A stretch of 64,000 nucleotides of DNA from Mycolicibacterium septicum DSM 44393 (GTDB lineage Bacteria > Actinomycetota > Actinomycetes > Mycobacteriales > Mycobacteriaceae). The stretch is taken from NCBI RefSeq assembly GCF_000455325.1, contig NZ_HG322953.1, forward strand, positions 123,673-187,672, written 5' to 3'. The translations under genes and the position numbers were made by a program. Positions 25,986 through 35,364 of this stretch are shown piece after piece (position 1 is the stretch's first letter; every line of letters starts with the position of its first letter). The notes beneath the pieces are model-generated. The model was not told the origin of the DNA and did not search any database. It saw nothing but the letters and a program-made list of their open reading frames with translations.

Positions 25986-26180
25986 TCAATCTTCGATGAC
26001 GATGGCTTGCTCGGGGCAGGAGTGCGCGGCCTCGCGGACCGCGTCCTCCTGATCTGCCGGCACCACATCGGAAACCGGTGACGCGTGACCGTCGACGTCG
26101 TCGAGGACGAACGAGTCGGGCGCGATCATCGAGCACAGGGTGTGGCCCTGGCAGCGACTGGCATCGACCGAAACCTTCAC
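25986..26180 (-). CDS. Single-cluster ferredoxin, P450 partner
   Basis: Ferredoxin of 64 aa. The cluster motif is CQGHTLC followed near the C-terminus by SCP, the CxxHxxC...CP type in which the second normal Cys position holds His. Such proteins bind a 3Fe-4S cluster and are usual P450 partners in mycobacteria. GTG at 26180 follows AAAGGAG with eight bases spacing; the longer frame is rejected. The P450 gene begins 31 bases downstream. Confidence 0.93.
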   Translation of the reverse strand: MKVSVDASRCQGHTLCSMIAPDSFVLDDVDGHASPVSDVVPADQEDAVREAAHSCPEQAIVIED

Positions 26181-26214
26181 TACGACAACTCCTTTGCAAT
26201 CAGTGGGTACGGCA

Positions 26215-27090
26215 TCACACGTGGTAGTCGTACCACTTGAGGTAGCCGCCGGCATCGACCCGCAGCTGCATGCCGGTGACGAAGCGCGACTCCTCGGAAG
26301 CCAGCCACAACACCGCGTTGCTGATGTCCTCGGGCTCGATGAAGTTGACCTTCATGGCCTGTTGCACACCGAACACCGGCTCGGCGTCGGCGCGGGTCGG
26401 GTTCTCCAGATCCGGCCGGAACGAGCGGTACATCGGCTCGCTCTGCAACATGTTGGTGTTGCAGTTGGTGGGGTGGATGACGTTGGCACGGATGCCGCGC
26501 ACCGCCAGTTCGGTGGCGAGTGCATGCACGTACTCGGAGATGAGCCGCTTGGAGATCATGTAGCCCATGCCGCCGGGATCGGCGCCGGGGTTGGGCTTGT
26601 TGTGGGCGTCCATCAGTGCGGCGGCCGATGCGGTCGCGATGATCGAAGCGCCCTCTTTGAGGTGCGGCAGCGCGACCTGGATGGCGTTGATGGTGCCCAC
26701 GAAGTTGGTGTTGATGCCGTCGGTCCAGGCCTGCATCGCGGGCTGGCCCTTCATCGCGGCGATGCCGGCCTGCGCCACGACGATGTCGAGCTTGCCGAAC
26801 TCCGCGAGTCCCGATTCCAGCGCGCTCCGCAGCTCGGCCTCGTTACGGACGTCGGCCTGGGCGGTGACGATGCGCCGGCCGGTCTTCTCGACGAAGTTCT
26901 TGGTCTCTTCGAGGTCTTCTGCCGTCGCCATCGGGTAGCCGACGGTGTCGTAGTTCTTACAGATGTCGACCGCGATGATGTCGGCGCCCTCTTCGGCCAG
27001 CCGGATCGCATGGCTGCGGCCCTGACCACGTGCCGCGCCGGTGATGAAAGCGACTTTCCCGGCAACCCGGCCTTCTGCGCTGTTTCCCAC
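26215..27090 (-). CDS. Mycofactocin-type short-chain dehydrogenase
   Basis: SDR of 291 aa with GAARGQGRSHAI, ADIIAVDICKN and the family insert, and a catalytic YMISK. It is a close relative of the gene at 22244, including the shared VIHPTNCNTNMLQ and VDAGGYLKW segments. It should pass electrons to mycofactocin rather than to free NAD. The start at 27090 follows AAAGGA. It lies in an operon with the SDR upstream and ferredoxin plus P450 downstream, so it probably oxidises the P450 product. Confidence 0.93.
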   Translation of the reverse strand: MGNSAEGRVAGKVAFITGAARGQGRSHAIRLAEEGADIIAVDICKNYDTVGYPMATAEDLEETKNFVEKTGRRIVTAQADVRNEAELRSALESGLAEFGKLDIVVAQAGIAAMKGQPAMQAWTDGINTNFVGTINAIQVALPHLKEGASIIATASAAALMDAHNKPNPGADPGGMGYMISKRLISEYVHALATELAVRGIRANVIHPTNCNTNMLQSEPMYRSFRPDLENPTRADAEPVFGVQQAMKVNFIEPEDISNAVLWLASEESRFVTGMQLRVDAGGYLKWYDYHV

Positions 27091-27135
27091 GTTTGTTCCT
27101 TTCGCTGATGATGTTTCGGGTGCACCGCGTGCGCG

Positions 27136-27837
27136 TCAGGTGTTACGGCCGCCGTTGACGCCGAGAATCTGGCCGGTGATGTAGCTCGCCTCTTCGGAGA
27201 CGAAGAAGGCACAGGCGGCGGCGATGTCTTCCGGCTTTCCCATGCGCCGCACCGGGGTCTGCTCGATCTGCCTGTCGGTGTCTCCGAGGAAGCCCTTGCC
27301 TTCGGCCTTGCGCAGCATGGGCGTGTCGATGAAGCCCGGCGGCACCGCGTTGACCGTGATCCCGCTGGGGCCGAGTTCGAGCGCCAGGCTCTTCGTCAGG
27401 CCGTTCACCGCGGACTTCGCCGCGACATAGGGCGACATGAAGGGCTGGCCCGAATGCGTGCTCGACGACGAGATGTTGACGATGCGACCCCAGCCGGCCT
27501 CGAGCATGTCGGGCAGTGCGGCCTGGATGCAGTGGAATACGCCATTGAGGTTGACGTCGATGATCTGCTGCCACTTCTCGAACGAGACGTCACTGAAGCG
27601 CTTGAAGCAGTCGAGGCCGGCGGCGTTCACCAGAACCGAGATCGGGCCGAGTTGGGCCCGAACCGCGTTGAGTGCGGTGTCGACAGCAGCGCGGTCGGTC
27701 ACGTCCGCGACATGCGCGAAATCGTCATCCGATGGCTGCAGGTCGAGTATCGCGACGTTGAGGCCGTCGGCGCGCAACCGGGCGACAATCGCCGCCCCGA
27801 TGCCCGAACCTCCTCCGGTGACAACGGCATTCTTCAT
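27136..27837 (-). CDS. FabG-like short-chain dehydrogenase/reductase
   Basis: Compact classical SDR, 233 aa, with TGGGSGIG, VNAAG, the Ser in NISSSS, and the YVAAK catalytic pair. It lacks the mycofactocin insert, so it should use exchangeable NAD(P). It is the first gene of the SDR-SDR-ferredoxin-P450 operon and is divergent from the aldehyde dehydrogenase operon. An operator of the GAGAAT family lies 67 bases upstream of its ATG. Confidence 0.92.
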   Translation of the reverse strand: MKNAVVTGGGSGIGAAIVARLRADGLNVAILDLQPSDDDFAHVADVTDRAAVDTALNAVRAQLGPISVLVNAAGLDCFKRFSDVSFEKWQQIIDVNLNGVFHCIQAALPDMLEAGWGRIVNISSSSTHSGQPFMSPYVAAKSAVNGLTKSLALELGPSGITVNAVPPGFIDTPMLRKAEGKGFLGDTDRQIEQTPVRRMGKPEDIAAACAFFVSEEASYITGQILGVNGGRNT

Positions 27838-27903
27838 GACAGTTCTCCGGCCGCCGGGCGAAGCCGGGCTTTCTCAGGGGTCAAGAATCATCCTTCCGAT
27901 TAT

Positions 27904-27918
27904 GAGAACCGTACTCTC
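27904..27918. promoter_or_regulatory. GAGAAC-n3-ACTCTC operator (site 3)
   Basis: Near-palindrome GAGAACCGTACTCTC in the divergent region between the SDR operon and the aldehyde dehydrogenase operon. It differs by two bases from a perfect inverted repeat. Confidence 0.5.
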
Positions 27919-28024
27919 GGATCGGCGTGCACCGCAAGATCTGAGTGCAACCAGAGCGCCGCCTGCATGGATGGCGGATCTGCAGCGAATAGGGCATGAC
28001 TAGCTGATCTAGCTTTCACTTGAG

Positions 28025-28063
28025 TTCTCATCGAGCGAATGTATGATTCGCCGGTGATGAGAA
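28025..28063. promoter_or_regulatory. Nested inverted repeat with GAGAAT half-sites (site 4)
   Basis: Outer arms TTCTCATC (28025-28032) and GATGAGAA (28056-28063) enclose inner arms GCGAAT (28035-28040) and ATTCGC (28046-28051). It ends 37 bases upstream of the aldehyde dehydrogenase ATG, so it probably covers that promoter. Confidence 0.5.
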
Positions 28064-28100
28064 TGCAGTTTCCATCACAGTAGGGAATCGCCTGAGGAGG

Positions 28101-29579
28101 ATGATGCAGCAGGAAGCGCCGACCATCGCGCAAGAACAGCGGGCTGACCGGAAGTTGTTGATCGGCGGAGAGCTGCGCGAGACGCCGCGGACGTTTCCTT
28201 CCGTCAATCCAGCTACCGGCGAGGTGTTCGGCTACGCGCCGGACGCCACGGTCGCCGATGCCGAGGCTGCGGTCGCCGCGGCCAGGCAGGCATTCGACAA
28301 CACCGACTGGTCCACCAACACCGAACTGCGGATCCATTGCCTGGAGCAACTGCACCAGGCCCTGATCGAGCATCGTGACGAGCTGGCCGCCCTGACCACC
28401 ACCGAGGTGGGCGCGACCGCGGCGCTGTGCGCCGGTGCGCAGCTGGACGGTCCGATCGACATCGTGCGGTACTACGCCGAGCTGCTCAAGACCTACCCGC
28501 TGACCGAAGATCTCGGAAACATCGAGAGCCGCGGCATGCAGCACCACCGGTGGGTGGAGAAGGAAGCGGGCGGCGTGGTGGCCGCGATCATCGCCTACAA
28601 CTATCCGAACCAGCTGGCCCTGGCCAAGCTCGCTCCGGCGCTGGCCGCCGGCTGCACCGTCGTGCTCAAGTCCGCTCCGGACACCCCGTTGGTCACGCTG
28701 GCGCTCGGCGAGCTGATCGCGAACCGCACCGACATCCCGGCCGGCGTCGTGAACGTGTTGTCGGGCGCCGACCCCGAGGTGGGCGCGGTGCTCACCACGA
28801 GCCCCGACGTCGACATGGTCACCTTCACCGGTTCCACGCCCACCGGGCGGCGCATCATGGCCGCGGCCAGCGAGACCTTGAAGAAGGTGTTCCTGGAACT
28901 CGGCGGCAAGTCGGCCGCGATCGTCCTCGACGACGCCGACTTCAACACCGCCGCACTGTTCTCGGCCTTCAGCATGGTCACCCACGCCGGTCAGGGCTGC
29001 GCTCTGACCTCGAGGCTGCTGGTGCCCGCGAAGCACAAGGACGAGATCGTCGAGCTGATCAAGAACAACTTCGGACTCGTGCGCTACGGCGATCCGACCG
29101 ATCCCAAGACGTACATGGGGCCGCTGATCAGCGAGAAGCAGCGCGACAAGGTCGACGGCATGGTCAAGCGTGCCGTCGAGGCCGGCGCGACCCTGGTCAC
29201 CGGCGGCGAGAAGGTCGACCCCGGCTTCTTCTACACCCCGACGCTGCTGGCCGATGTCGACCCCGACAGCGAGATCGCCCAGGAGGAGGTCTTCGGGCCG
29301 GTGCTGGCCGTCATCGCCTACGAAGATGACGACGACGCGGTGCGTATCGCCAACAACTCGATCTACGGGCTGTCCGGAGCGGTGTTCGGCAGCGAGGACC
29401 GCGCGCTGGGCGTGGCCCGGCGGATCCGGACGGGCACCTTCTCGATCAACGGCGGCAACTACTTCAGTCCCGACAGTCCGTTCGGTGGGTACAAGCAGTC
29501 CGGCATCGGCCGAGAGATGGGTACCGCGGGACTCGAGGAGTTCATGGAATCCAAGACGTTCGCGCGGGTGCTGGGCTGA
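28101..29579 (+). CDS. NAD(P)-dependent aldehyde dehydrogenase
   Basis: Aldehyde dehydrogenase, 492 aa. Seen: AYNYPNQLALAKLAPALA in place of the common PWNFP motif, FTGSTPTG, ELGGKSAAIV with the general-base Glu, GQGCALTSR with the catalytic Cys, and EEVFGPV. Two ATG codons follow GAGGAGG very closely, so the second (28104) may be the real start. It is followed by the CoA-transferase gene 28 bases later. It probably makes a carboxylate that the CoA-transferase then activates. Confidence 0.94.
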   Translation: MMQQEAPTIAQEQRADRKLLIGGELRETPRTFPSVNPATGEVFGYAPDATVADAEAAVAAARQAFDNTDWSTNTELRIHCLEQLHQALIEHRDELAALTTTEVGATAALCAGAQLDGPIDIVRYYAELLKTYPLTEDLGNIESRGMQHHRWVEKEAGGVVAAIIAYNYPNQLALAKLAPALAAGCTVVLKSAPDTPLVTLALGELIANRTDIPAGVVNVLSGADPEVGAVLTTSPDVDMVTFTGSTPTGRRIMAAASETLKKVFLELGGKSAAIVLDDADFNTAALFSAFSMVTHAGQGCALTSRLLVPAKHKDEIVELIKNNFGLVRYGDPTDPKTYMGPLISEKQRDKVDGMVKRAVEAGATLVTGGEKVDPGFFYTPTLLADVDPDSEIAQEEVFGPVLAVIAYEDDDDAVRIANNSIYGLSGAVFGSEDRALGVARRIRTGTFSINGGNYFSPDSPFGGYKQSGIGREMGTAGLEEFMESKTFARVLG

Positions 29580-29607
29580 TGAGCGCTTGCGCGAAGAGGA
29601 GAGAGCA

Positions 29608-30819
29608 ATGAGCGGCGGTCCACTCGAAGGAGTCCGCATCCTCGAGGTCGCGATGTACGGTTTCGTCCCCTCGGCCGGAGCCGTGCTGGGGGAGTGGGGT
29701 GCCGACGTCATCAAGGTCGAGCACGCCGTCACCGGCGACCCGCAACGCGGGCTGCGTCAGACCGGGCCGCTGCGCGTCGAGGGCGATCCCAACCCGAACA
29801 TCGAGCACGCCAACCGCGGCAAGCGCAGCATCGGGCTGGACATGTCGGTGCCCGAAGGGCGCGAGATCCTGCTCGAACTGGCGAAAAAGGCCGATGTGTT
29901 CCTCACCAGCTTCCTGCCCGGACACCGGCAGAAGTTCGGTATCGATGTCGACGACATCCGCGCGGTGAACCCGAAGATCATCTACGCCCGCGGCAGCGCT
30001 CTCGGCCCCCGCGGCGAGGAGTCGGTCAAGGGTGGCTATGACATGACCGCGTTCTGGTGCCGGGCCGGCACCGCCGCGACGATCACGCCGGCCGGGATGG
30101 AGGGCATGATCGCCCCACCCGGGCCTGCCTACGGCGACACCATCTCGGGCACCAACCTGGCCGGCGGCATCGCCGCGGCCTTGTTCAAGCGGGAGCGCAC
30201 CGGTGAGCCGTCGGTAGTGGACGTATCGCTCCTGGGCAGCGGACTGTGGTCGATGGGCCACACCGTGGCGCTCACCCAGCACTTGAACCAGCTGATGGTG
30301 ACACCGCCACCTGGTGTGCACGGGTCGCCGATCAACCCGCTCGTCGGGTTGTACGGCACCGCAGACGACCGCTACATCTCGTTCGTGATGATGCAGCCGA
30401 CCAAGTTCTGGGCCGACGTCTGCCGGCACATGGACCTGGAGGGCTACATCGACGACCCGAGGTTCGCGACTGCCGAATCGTTCGCCGAGAACACACCGGA
30501 CGCGGTCGAGATCCTCACGGAGGCGATGAAGAAGCGGACTTTGCCAGAGTGGAGCGAGCGATTCGCCACGCTGGCCGGTCCGTGGGCTCCGGTGCAGGAC
30601 ACCCTGCAGGCGGCACAGGACGCCCAGATCCGGGCCAACGAGTACCTGGTGCAGGCCGGCGAACTCGAGTTGGTGGCCAACCCAGTGCAATTCGACGTCA
30701 CGGCGCCGAGCACCGGGCCGGCGCCGGGGTTCGCCGAACAAACCGACGACATCCTGGGCGAACTCGGCCTGGACTGGGATCGCATCATCGAACTCAAGAC
30801 CGCCGGCGCTGTCACCTAG
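29608..30819 (+). CDS. CaiB/BaiF-type (class III) CoA-transferase
   Basis: CoA-transferase family III protein, 403 aa. The N-terminus LEGVRILEVAMYGFVPSAG, the GADVIKVEH strand and NRGKRSIGLD are typical. The catalytic Asp is most likely D177 in AYGDTISG, aligned with the conserved GD(S/T) of formyl-CoA transferase. It moves CoA between carboxylic acids. ATG at 29608 follows GAGGAGAG. With the aldehyde dehydrogenase it forms a two-gene operon that would turn an aldehyde into an acyl-CoA. Confidence 0.93.
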   Translation: MSGGPLEGVRILEVAMYGFVPSAGAVLGEWGADVIKVEHAVTGDPQRGLRQTGPLRVEGDPNPNIEHANRGKRSIGLDMSVPEGREILLELAKKADVFLTSFLPGHRQKFGIDVDDIRAVNPKIIYARGSALGPRGEESVKGGYDMTAFWCRAGTAATITPAGMEGMIAPPGPAYGDTISGTNLAGGIAAALFKRERTGEPSVVDVSLLGSGLWSMGHTVALTQHLNQLMVTPPPGVHGSPINPLVGLYGTADDRYISFVMMQPTKFWADVCRHMDLEGYIDDPRFATAESFAENTPDAVEILTEAMKKRTLPEWSERFATLAGPWAPVQDTLQAAQDAQIRANEYLVQAGELELVANPVQFDVTAPSTGPAPGFAEQTDDILGELGLDWDRIIELKTAGAVT

Positions 30820-30892
30820 GCCGCCGTCGCAATGCCCTTCAACACCACCATCGGAACCCGTCTGTCGCGGGCGGCTGCCATCGCGTCCCACG

Positions 30893-30911
30893 ACGAGAAC
30901 GGCAGTCTCGT
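30893..30911. promoter_or_regulatory. Inverted repeat upstream of mce operon (site 5)
   Basis: ACGAGA (30893-30898) and TCTCGT (30906-30911) are perfect arms around seven bases. The repeat includes GAGAAC, related to the half-sites at other promoters in the island, but the match is weaker. Confidence 0.35.
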
Positions 30912-31110
30912 GCAACTGCGCGGAGGGCTGTCGAGCGTCCTGCCCCAATTGTCAACTACCGGAGCAAGTTCTGAGTTATTTGCCCTCGCGACAGATACCC
31001 AGTCCGATAGCATCATGCGGTCGGGGGGCGGTCGTGGGGCAAGTCTGTCCGGCGTCACCGGTAGGTCCGGTGAAGCGAAGAGAACCCAGCGAAAGCAGGA
31101 GGTGCGTCAG

Positions 31111-31266
31111 ATGTCCCAGCGCACTCCGCTTTTGCCGCTCATGGTCGAGTCATCCGGTTCGCGAATCAGCGCGCAGATGAATGCCATTGTGTCCCAGCTG
31201 GATTCGGCAGACATCGGGCACCCGACCGGCCGGTTGGCACGTTCCGGGTCTGAGGTTGCGGCATGA
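31111..31266 (+). CDS. Possible small protein, 51 aa
   Basis: ATG at 31111 follows GGAGGTGCGTCAG, a good ribosome-binding site. The peptide is hydrophilic, with Ser and Gln, no membrane segment and no family I know. It lies between the CoA-transferase gene and yrbEA and could be a leader gene or a chance frame. Weak support. Confidence 0.3.
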   Translation: MSQRTPLLPLMVESSGSRISAQMNAIVSQLDSADIGHPTGRLARSGSEVAA

Positions 31267-31389
31267 CCCCGCCGGGGCCGAAGGCCGCACCGTACGTAGT
31301 AGAGCTAATTGAGCACCGGCGCGGTGCAGCACCTAACATCGGCGCACCGACTGCGGTGTCCGCAGCCGTCAGCCGGGACAGGAGTACGC

Positions 31390-32184
31390 ATGGCGGATAA
31401 GTGGACGACCGGAGTGTCGCTACGCAACCTGTCGGGTCCGATGCAGGCTGTCGGTGCGTTGTTCGCGATGTCGTTGGATGCGATCCGGTTCATTTTCAAG
31501 CGGCCGTTCCAGGGGCGGGAGTTCCTGGAGCAGTGCTGGTTCGTGGCGCGGGTGTCGATGGCCCCGACGTTGCTGGTGGCGATCCCGTTCACGGTGCTGG
31601 TCTCGTTCACGTTGAACATCCTGCTCCGGGAGTTGGGTGCGGCCGACCTGTCGGGCGCGGGTGCGGCGTTCGGCGCGGTGACCCAGCTGGGTCCGATGGT
31701 GACGGTGCTGATCGTGGCCGGGGCCGGGGCGACCGCGATGTGCGCGGATCTGGGATCGCGCACCATCCGCGAAGAGATCGACGCGATGGAGGTGCTGGGG
31801 ATCAACCCGATCCAGCGCCTGGTGACCCCGCGGATGCTGGCCTCAGGACTGGTCGCGTTGCTGCTGAACAGTCTGGTGGTGATCATCGGCATCCTGGGCG
31901 GCTATGTGTTCTCGGTGTTCATCCAGGACGTGAACCCGGGTGCGTTCGCGGCCGGCATCACGCTGCTGACCGGGGTGCCCGAGGTGATCATCTCCTGCGT
32001 CAAGGCTGCGCTGTTCGGGCTGATCGCCGGCCTGGTGGCCTGCTACCGCGGGCTGACCATCAGCGGCGGTGGAGCCAAGGCAGTGGGTAACGCGGTCAAC
32101 GAGACCGTGGTGTACGCATTCATGGCCCTGTTCGTCATCAACGTGGTCGTCACGGCCATCGGTATCCGCATGACGGCGCACTGA
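31390..32184 (+). CDS. yrbEA: YrbE-type Mce permease subunit A
   Basis: MlaE-family ABC permease, 264 aa, with five to six membrane helices. The conserved MlaE loop is GADLGSRTIREEIDAMEVLGINPIQRLV-like, where the EExDAMEvmGI segment contacts the ATPase (MceG type). Together with YrbEB it makes the membrane channel of an Mce lipid importer. ATG at 31390 follows GGAG. The gene starts an eight-gene operon with 13 bases to yrbEB. The MceG ATPase is encoded elsewhere, as in other mycobacteria. Confidence 0.95.
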   Translation: MADKWTTGVSLRNLSGPMQAVGALFAMSLDAIRFIFKRPFQGREFLEQCWFVARVSMAPTLLVAIPFTVLVSFTLNILLRELGAADLSGAGAAFGAVTQLGPMVTVLIVAGAGATAMCADLGSRTIREEIDAMEVLGINPIQRLVTPRMLASGLVALLLNSLVVIIGILGGYVFSVFIQDVNPGAFAAGITLLTGVPEVIISCVKAALFGLIAGLVACYRGLTISGGGAKAVGNAVNETVVYAFMALFVINVVVTAIGIRMTAH

Positions 32185-32197
32185 GGCAGGGGACGCA

Positions 32198-33055
32198 ATG
32201 GGAACGATGACGATCCTGCGGTCGACCTATCCGCGGGTCACCCGCCAATTCCACAAGCCGGTCTCGACGCTGAGCCGGATCGGCGATCACACGCTGTTCT
32301 ATCTCAAGGCACTGGCGGGCACCCCGCACGCGGCCATGCACTACCGCAAGGAACTGGTCCGGCTGATCGCCGAGATCTCGATGGGCGCAGGCACCTTGGC
32401 CATGATCGGCGGCACGGTGGTGATCGTGGGGTTCTTGACCCTGGCCACCGGTGGTGTGCTGGCCATCCAGGGCTACAGCTCGCTGGGCAACATCGGCATC
32501 GAGGCGCTGACCGGATTCCTGGCAGCCTTCATCAACGTCCGTATCGCCGCGCCCGTGGTGGCCGGTATCGGCCTGGCCGCCACCTTCGGCGCCGGCGTGA
32601 CCGCCCAGCTCGGGGCGATGCGGATCAACGAGGAAATCGACGCCCTGGAAGCCATGGCCATCCGCCCGGTCGAATACCTCGTCAGTACCCGGATCGTGGC
32701 CGGGATGATCGCCATCACCCCGCTGTACGCGATCGCGGTGATCCTGTCGTTCTTGGCCAGCCAGTTCACCACGGTGGTGCTGCTCGGGCAGTCCGGAGGT
32801 CTGTACGACCACTACTTCACGACGTTCCTCAACCCGATCGACCTGCTGTGGTCGTTTCTGCAGGCCGTCCTGATGGCCATCACCATCTTGCTGATCCACA
32901 CCTACTTCGGCTATTTCGCCTCCGGCGGACCCTCCGGAGTCGGTGTCGCGGTCGGCAACGCCGTACGTACCTCGCTGATCGTCGTGGTCTCGGTGACCCT
33001 GCTGGTGTCACTGTCGGTCTACGGCTCCAACGGCAACTTCAACCTGTCGGGATAG
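32198..33055 (+). CDS. yrbEB: YrbE-type Mce permease subunit B
   Basis: Second MlaE-family permease, 285 aa. It has a hydrophilic N-terminus, then membrane helices and the conserved loop MRINEEIDALEAMAIRP that couples to the ATPase. It pairs with YrbEA. The end is followed after nine bases by mceA. Subunit order matches all known actinobacterial mce operons. Confidence 0.95.
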   Translation: MGTMTILRSTYPRVTRQFHKPVSTLSRIGDHTLFYLKALAGTPHAAMHYRKELVRLIAEISMGAGTLAMIGGTVVIVGFLTLATGGVLAIQGYSSLGNIGIEALTGFLAAFINVRIAAPVVAGIGLAATFGAGVTAQLGAMRINEEIDALEAMAIRPVEYLVSTRIVAGMIAITPLYAIAVILSFLASQFTTVVLLGQSGGLYDHYFTTFLNPIDLLWSFLQAVLMAITILLIHTYFGYFASGGPSGVGVAVGNAVRTSLIVVVSVTLLVSLSVYGSNGNFNLSG

Positions 33056-33064
33056 GGAGAAGAG

Positions 33065-34342
33065 TTGACACGCAACGTTGGACCGGGCCCAGCCCACCGG
33101 TCCGAAACCACAAGTAGCGCTTCGCCGGTGGCGGCGCGCCCCGGACGCAGCTTCGGCGCGGGAGGCTCCGCGCGGCCACTGGCGGGTTTGGCGACCGTGG
33201 TCGCCATAGGCCTGATCTTCGGCCTGGCGGTCGCGCTGTTCCGCGGCAGCTTCACAAAGACCGAGCCCGTCACCCTGATCTCCGACCGCGCCGGCCTGGT
33301 GATGAACCCGGACGCCAAGGTGAAGATGCGGGGCGTCCAGGTCGGCACCGTCAGCTCGATCGAGCAGCGTGCCGACGGCAAGGCCGTGCTGCACCTGGCG
33401 ATGAACCCGTCACAGCTGCGCCTGATCCCGGGCAACGTCCAGGCCGACATCGCCTCGACCACCGTGTTCGGCGCCAAGTACGTCCAACTCGTCGCGCCGG
33501 ACAACCCCTCGCCCGAGAAGCTTCGGCCCGGCCAGACGCTTCAAGGCGATCATGTCACCGTCGAGATGAATACTGTCTTCCAACAGCTCACCAACGTGCT
33601 GAACAAGATCGACCCGGCCAAGCTCAACGAGACCCTGGGCGCGCTGTCCTCGGCCTTCTCCGGACGCGGCGAAGCGATGGGGCAGTCGCTGTCCGACTTC
33701 GACGCGGTGCTGAAGAAGATCGAGCCCAGCCTGCCCAATCTGACGGGCGACATCGAGAGCATGGCCGCTGTGTCGAGGGCTTACGGTGACGCGGCACCAG
33801 ACCTGCTCAAGACTGTCGACAACACCAATCGGCTCAGCGACAGCATCGTTGACGAGCAGAAGAACCTCGACAACTTCCTGGTGAGCTCGATCGGACTGGC
33901 CGACGCCGGCAACGACGTCATCGGCGGCAACCGGCAGGCACTCAGCACCACTCTGAACCTGTTGGCGCCCACCACCGATCTGCTCAACGAGTACGCACCC
34001 GGAATCGAGTGCGGCCTCAAGGGGATGCTGTACCTCCTCAACCAGCCACCGCAGATGGAACCCGGCGTCGTGGTCAACGTGGCGTTCACGCTGGGCATCG
34101 AGCGCTACCGGTACCCGTCCAACCTCCCCAAGGTGGCAGCCAAGGGCGGTCCGCAGTGCATGGGCTTGCCGTACATCGGATTCGGCAACAAGGCCAAGTA
34201 CCTCGTCACCGACACCAACGCCAACCCGTGGAAGTACGGCAACCAGGGCATCCTCCTCAACTCCGACGGGCTCAAGCAGATCCTGTTCGGCCCGCTGGAC
34301 GGCCCGCCACGTAACACCATGCAGACGGGACAACCGGGATGA
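33065..34342 (+). CDS. mceA: Mce-family substrate-binding protein A
   Basis: Mce protein of 425 aa. An N-terminal basic stretch and one membrane anchor (LATVVAIGLIFGLAVALF) are followed by the MCE domain (PVTLISDRAGLVMNPDAKV onward, about residues 80-160), then helical coiled repeats that build the shuttle tube. Start is TTG at 33065 after GGGAGAAG. The stop overlaps mceB by four bases. It lacks the long Pro-rich tail seen in the D, E and F subunits. Confidence 0.94.
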   Translation: MTRNVGPGPAHRSETTSSASPVAARPGRSFGAGGSARPLAGLATVVAIGLIFGLAVALFRGSFTKTEPVTLISDRAGLVMNPDAKVKMRGVQVGTVSSIEQRADGKAVLHLAMNPSQLRLIPGNVQADIASTTVFGAKYVQLVAPDNPSPEKLRPGQTLQGDHVTVEMNTVFQQLTNVLNKIDPAKLNETLGALSSAFSGRGEAMGQSLSDFDAVLKKIEPSLPNLTGDIESMAAVSRAYGDAAPDLLKTVDNTNRLSDSIVDEQKNLDNFLVSSIGLADAGNDVIGGNRQALSTTLNLLAPTTDLLNEYAPGIECGLKGMLYLLNQPPQMEPGVVVNVAFTLGIERYRYPSNLPKVAAKGGPQCMGLPYIGFGNKAKYLVTDTNANPWKYGNQGILLNSDGLKQILFGPLDGPPRNTMQTGQPG

Positions 34343-35364
34343 AGCGCGGCAGAAGCACATTCATCAAGTTCGCGTCCTTCGCGGTGGTGATGGCCGTCCT
34401 GACGGCCTTCCTGTTCATGACGTTCTCGGAATACCGCGGCGGCTCGTACTCGGGTTACTCGGCGGTCTTCGGTGACGCCTCACGGCTGGAGTCGGGAGAC
34501 TCGGTGCGGGTTGCCGGGGTCCGGGTGGGAACGGTGAAAAGCGTTTCGCTGCAACCTGATAAGTCGGTGAAGGTGGAATTCGACACCGACCGCAGCGTTG
34601 CGCTGACCACCAGCACCAAGGTCGCGGTGCGCTACTTGAACCTGGTGGGGGACCGCTACCTGGAACTGATCGACAGCCCCGGCTCGACCAAGCTGCTGCC
34701 GGCTGGATCGCAGATACCCAAGGACCGCACCGCAAGTGCGCTGGATCTCGATCTTTTACTTGGCGGCCTGCGACCGGTGATCCAGGGGCTCAACCCCCAG
34801 GACGTCAACGCGCTGACCTCTTCGCTGATCCAGATCTTCCAGGGGCAGGGCGACACCCTGGACTCACTGCTGAGCAAGACCTCGTCGTTCTCGAACACGT
34901 TGGCCAACAACGACCAGGTCATCCAGCAGCTGATCGACAACCTGAACTCGGTGGTCGGAACACTGGCCAAGGACGGCAAGAAGTTCGACGGAACCGTCGA
35001 CCGTCTCGAACAGTTGATCAGTGGACTCTCGCAGGATCGTGACCCACTCGGCACGGCCGTGACGCAGCTGGACAACGGCACTGCCTCGCTCGCCAGCCTG
35101 CTCACCGAGGCACGGCCGCCACTCAAGGGCACTGTCGATCAGCTCAACCGACTGGCCCCGCTGCTCGATGACCACCAGATCGTCCTGGACCGGGGCCTGC
35201 AGAAAGCCCCCGACAACTTCCGCAAGCTCGCCCGGCTGGGCTCGTACGGCAGCTGGATCATGTACTACATCTGCGGACTTGGTATCCGTGTCACCGATCT
35301 ACAGGGGCGCACTGCGCACTTCCCGATGATCAAACAAGAAGGCGGGAGGTGCGCGGAGCCCTGA
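34339..35364 (+). CDS. mceB: Mce-family protein B
   Basis: Mce protein of 341 aa with an N-terminal anchor (FASFAVVMAVLTAFLFM), the MCE domain (SGYSAVFGDASRLESGDSVR onward) and a long helical region. It is part of the hexameric MceA-F assembly that carries lipid across the periplasm. Its start is coupled to mceA by an ATGA overlap, and the mceC start shares its last base. Confidence 0.95.
   Translation: MKRGRSTFIKFASFAVVMAVLTAFLFMTFSEYRGGSYSGYSAVFGDASRLESGDSVRVAGVRVGTVKSVSLQPDKSVKVEFDTDRSVALTTSTKVAVRYLNLVGDRYLELIDSPGSTKLLPAGSQIPKDRTASALDLDLLLGGLRPVIQGLNPQDVNALTSSLIQIFQGQGDTLDSLLSKTSSFSNTLANNDQVIQQLIDNLNSVVGTLAKDGKKFDGTVDRLEQLISGLSQDRDPLGTAVTQLDNGTASLASLLTEARPPLKGTVDQLNRLAPLLDDHQIVLDRGLQKAPDNFRKLARLGSYGSWIMYYICGLGIRVTDLQGRTAHFPMIKQEGGRCAEP

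Larger units (their letters stand above)
30820..31389. other. 570-base region upstream of the mce operon
   Basis: No secure gene. It contains an inverted repeat at 30893-30911 resembling the GAGAAT-family operators, a half-site GTTCTGAG near 30970, and one possible 51-aa reading frame at 31111-31266. A 144-aa open frame from 30832 has low-complexity composition and no ribosome-binding site, so I do not call it. The mce promoter should lie here, but I could not place -35 and -10 boxes with confidence. Confidence 0.4.

Noticed and set aside
30832..31266. 144-aa gene before the mce operon
   Set aside because: No ribosome-binding site at its start and low-complexity composition. Only the last 51 codons have a plausible start.
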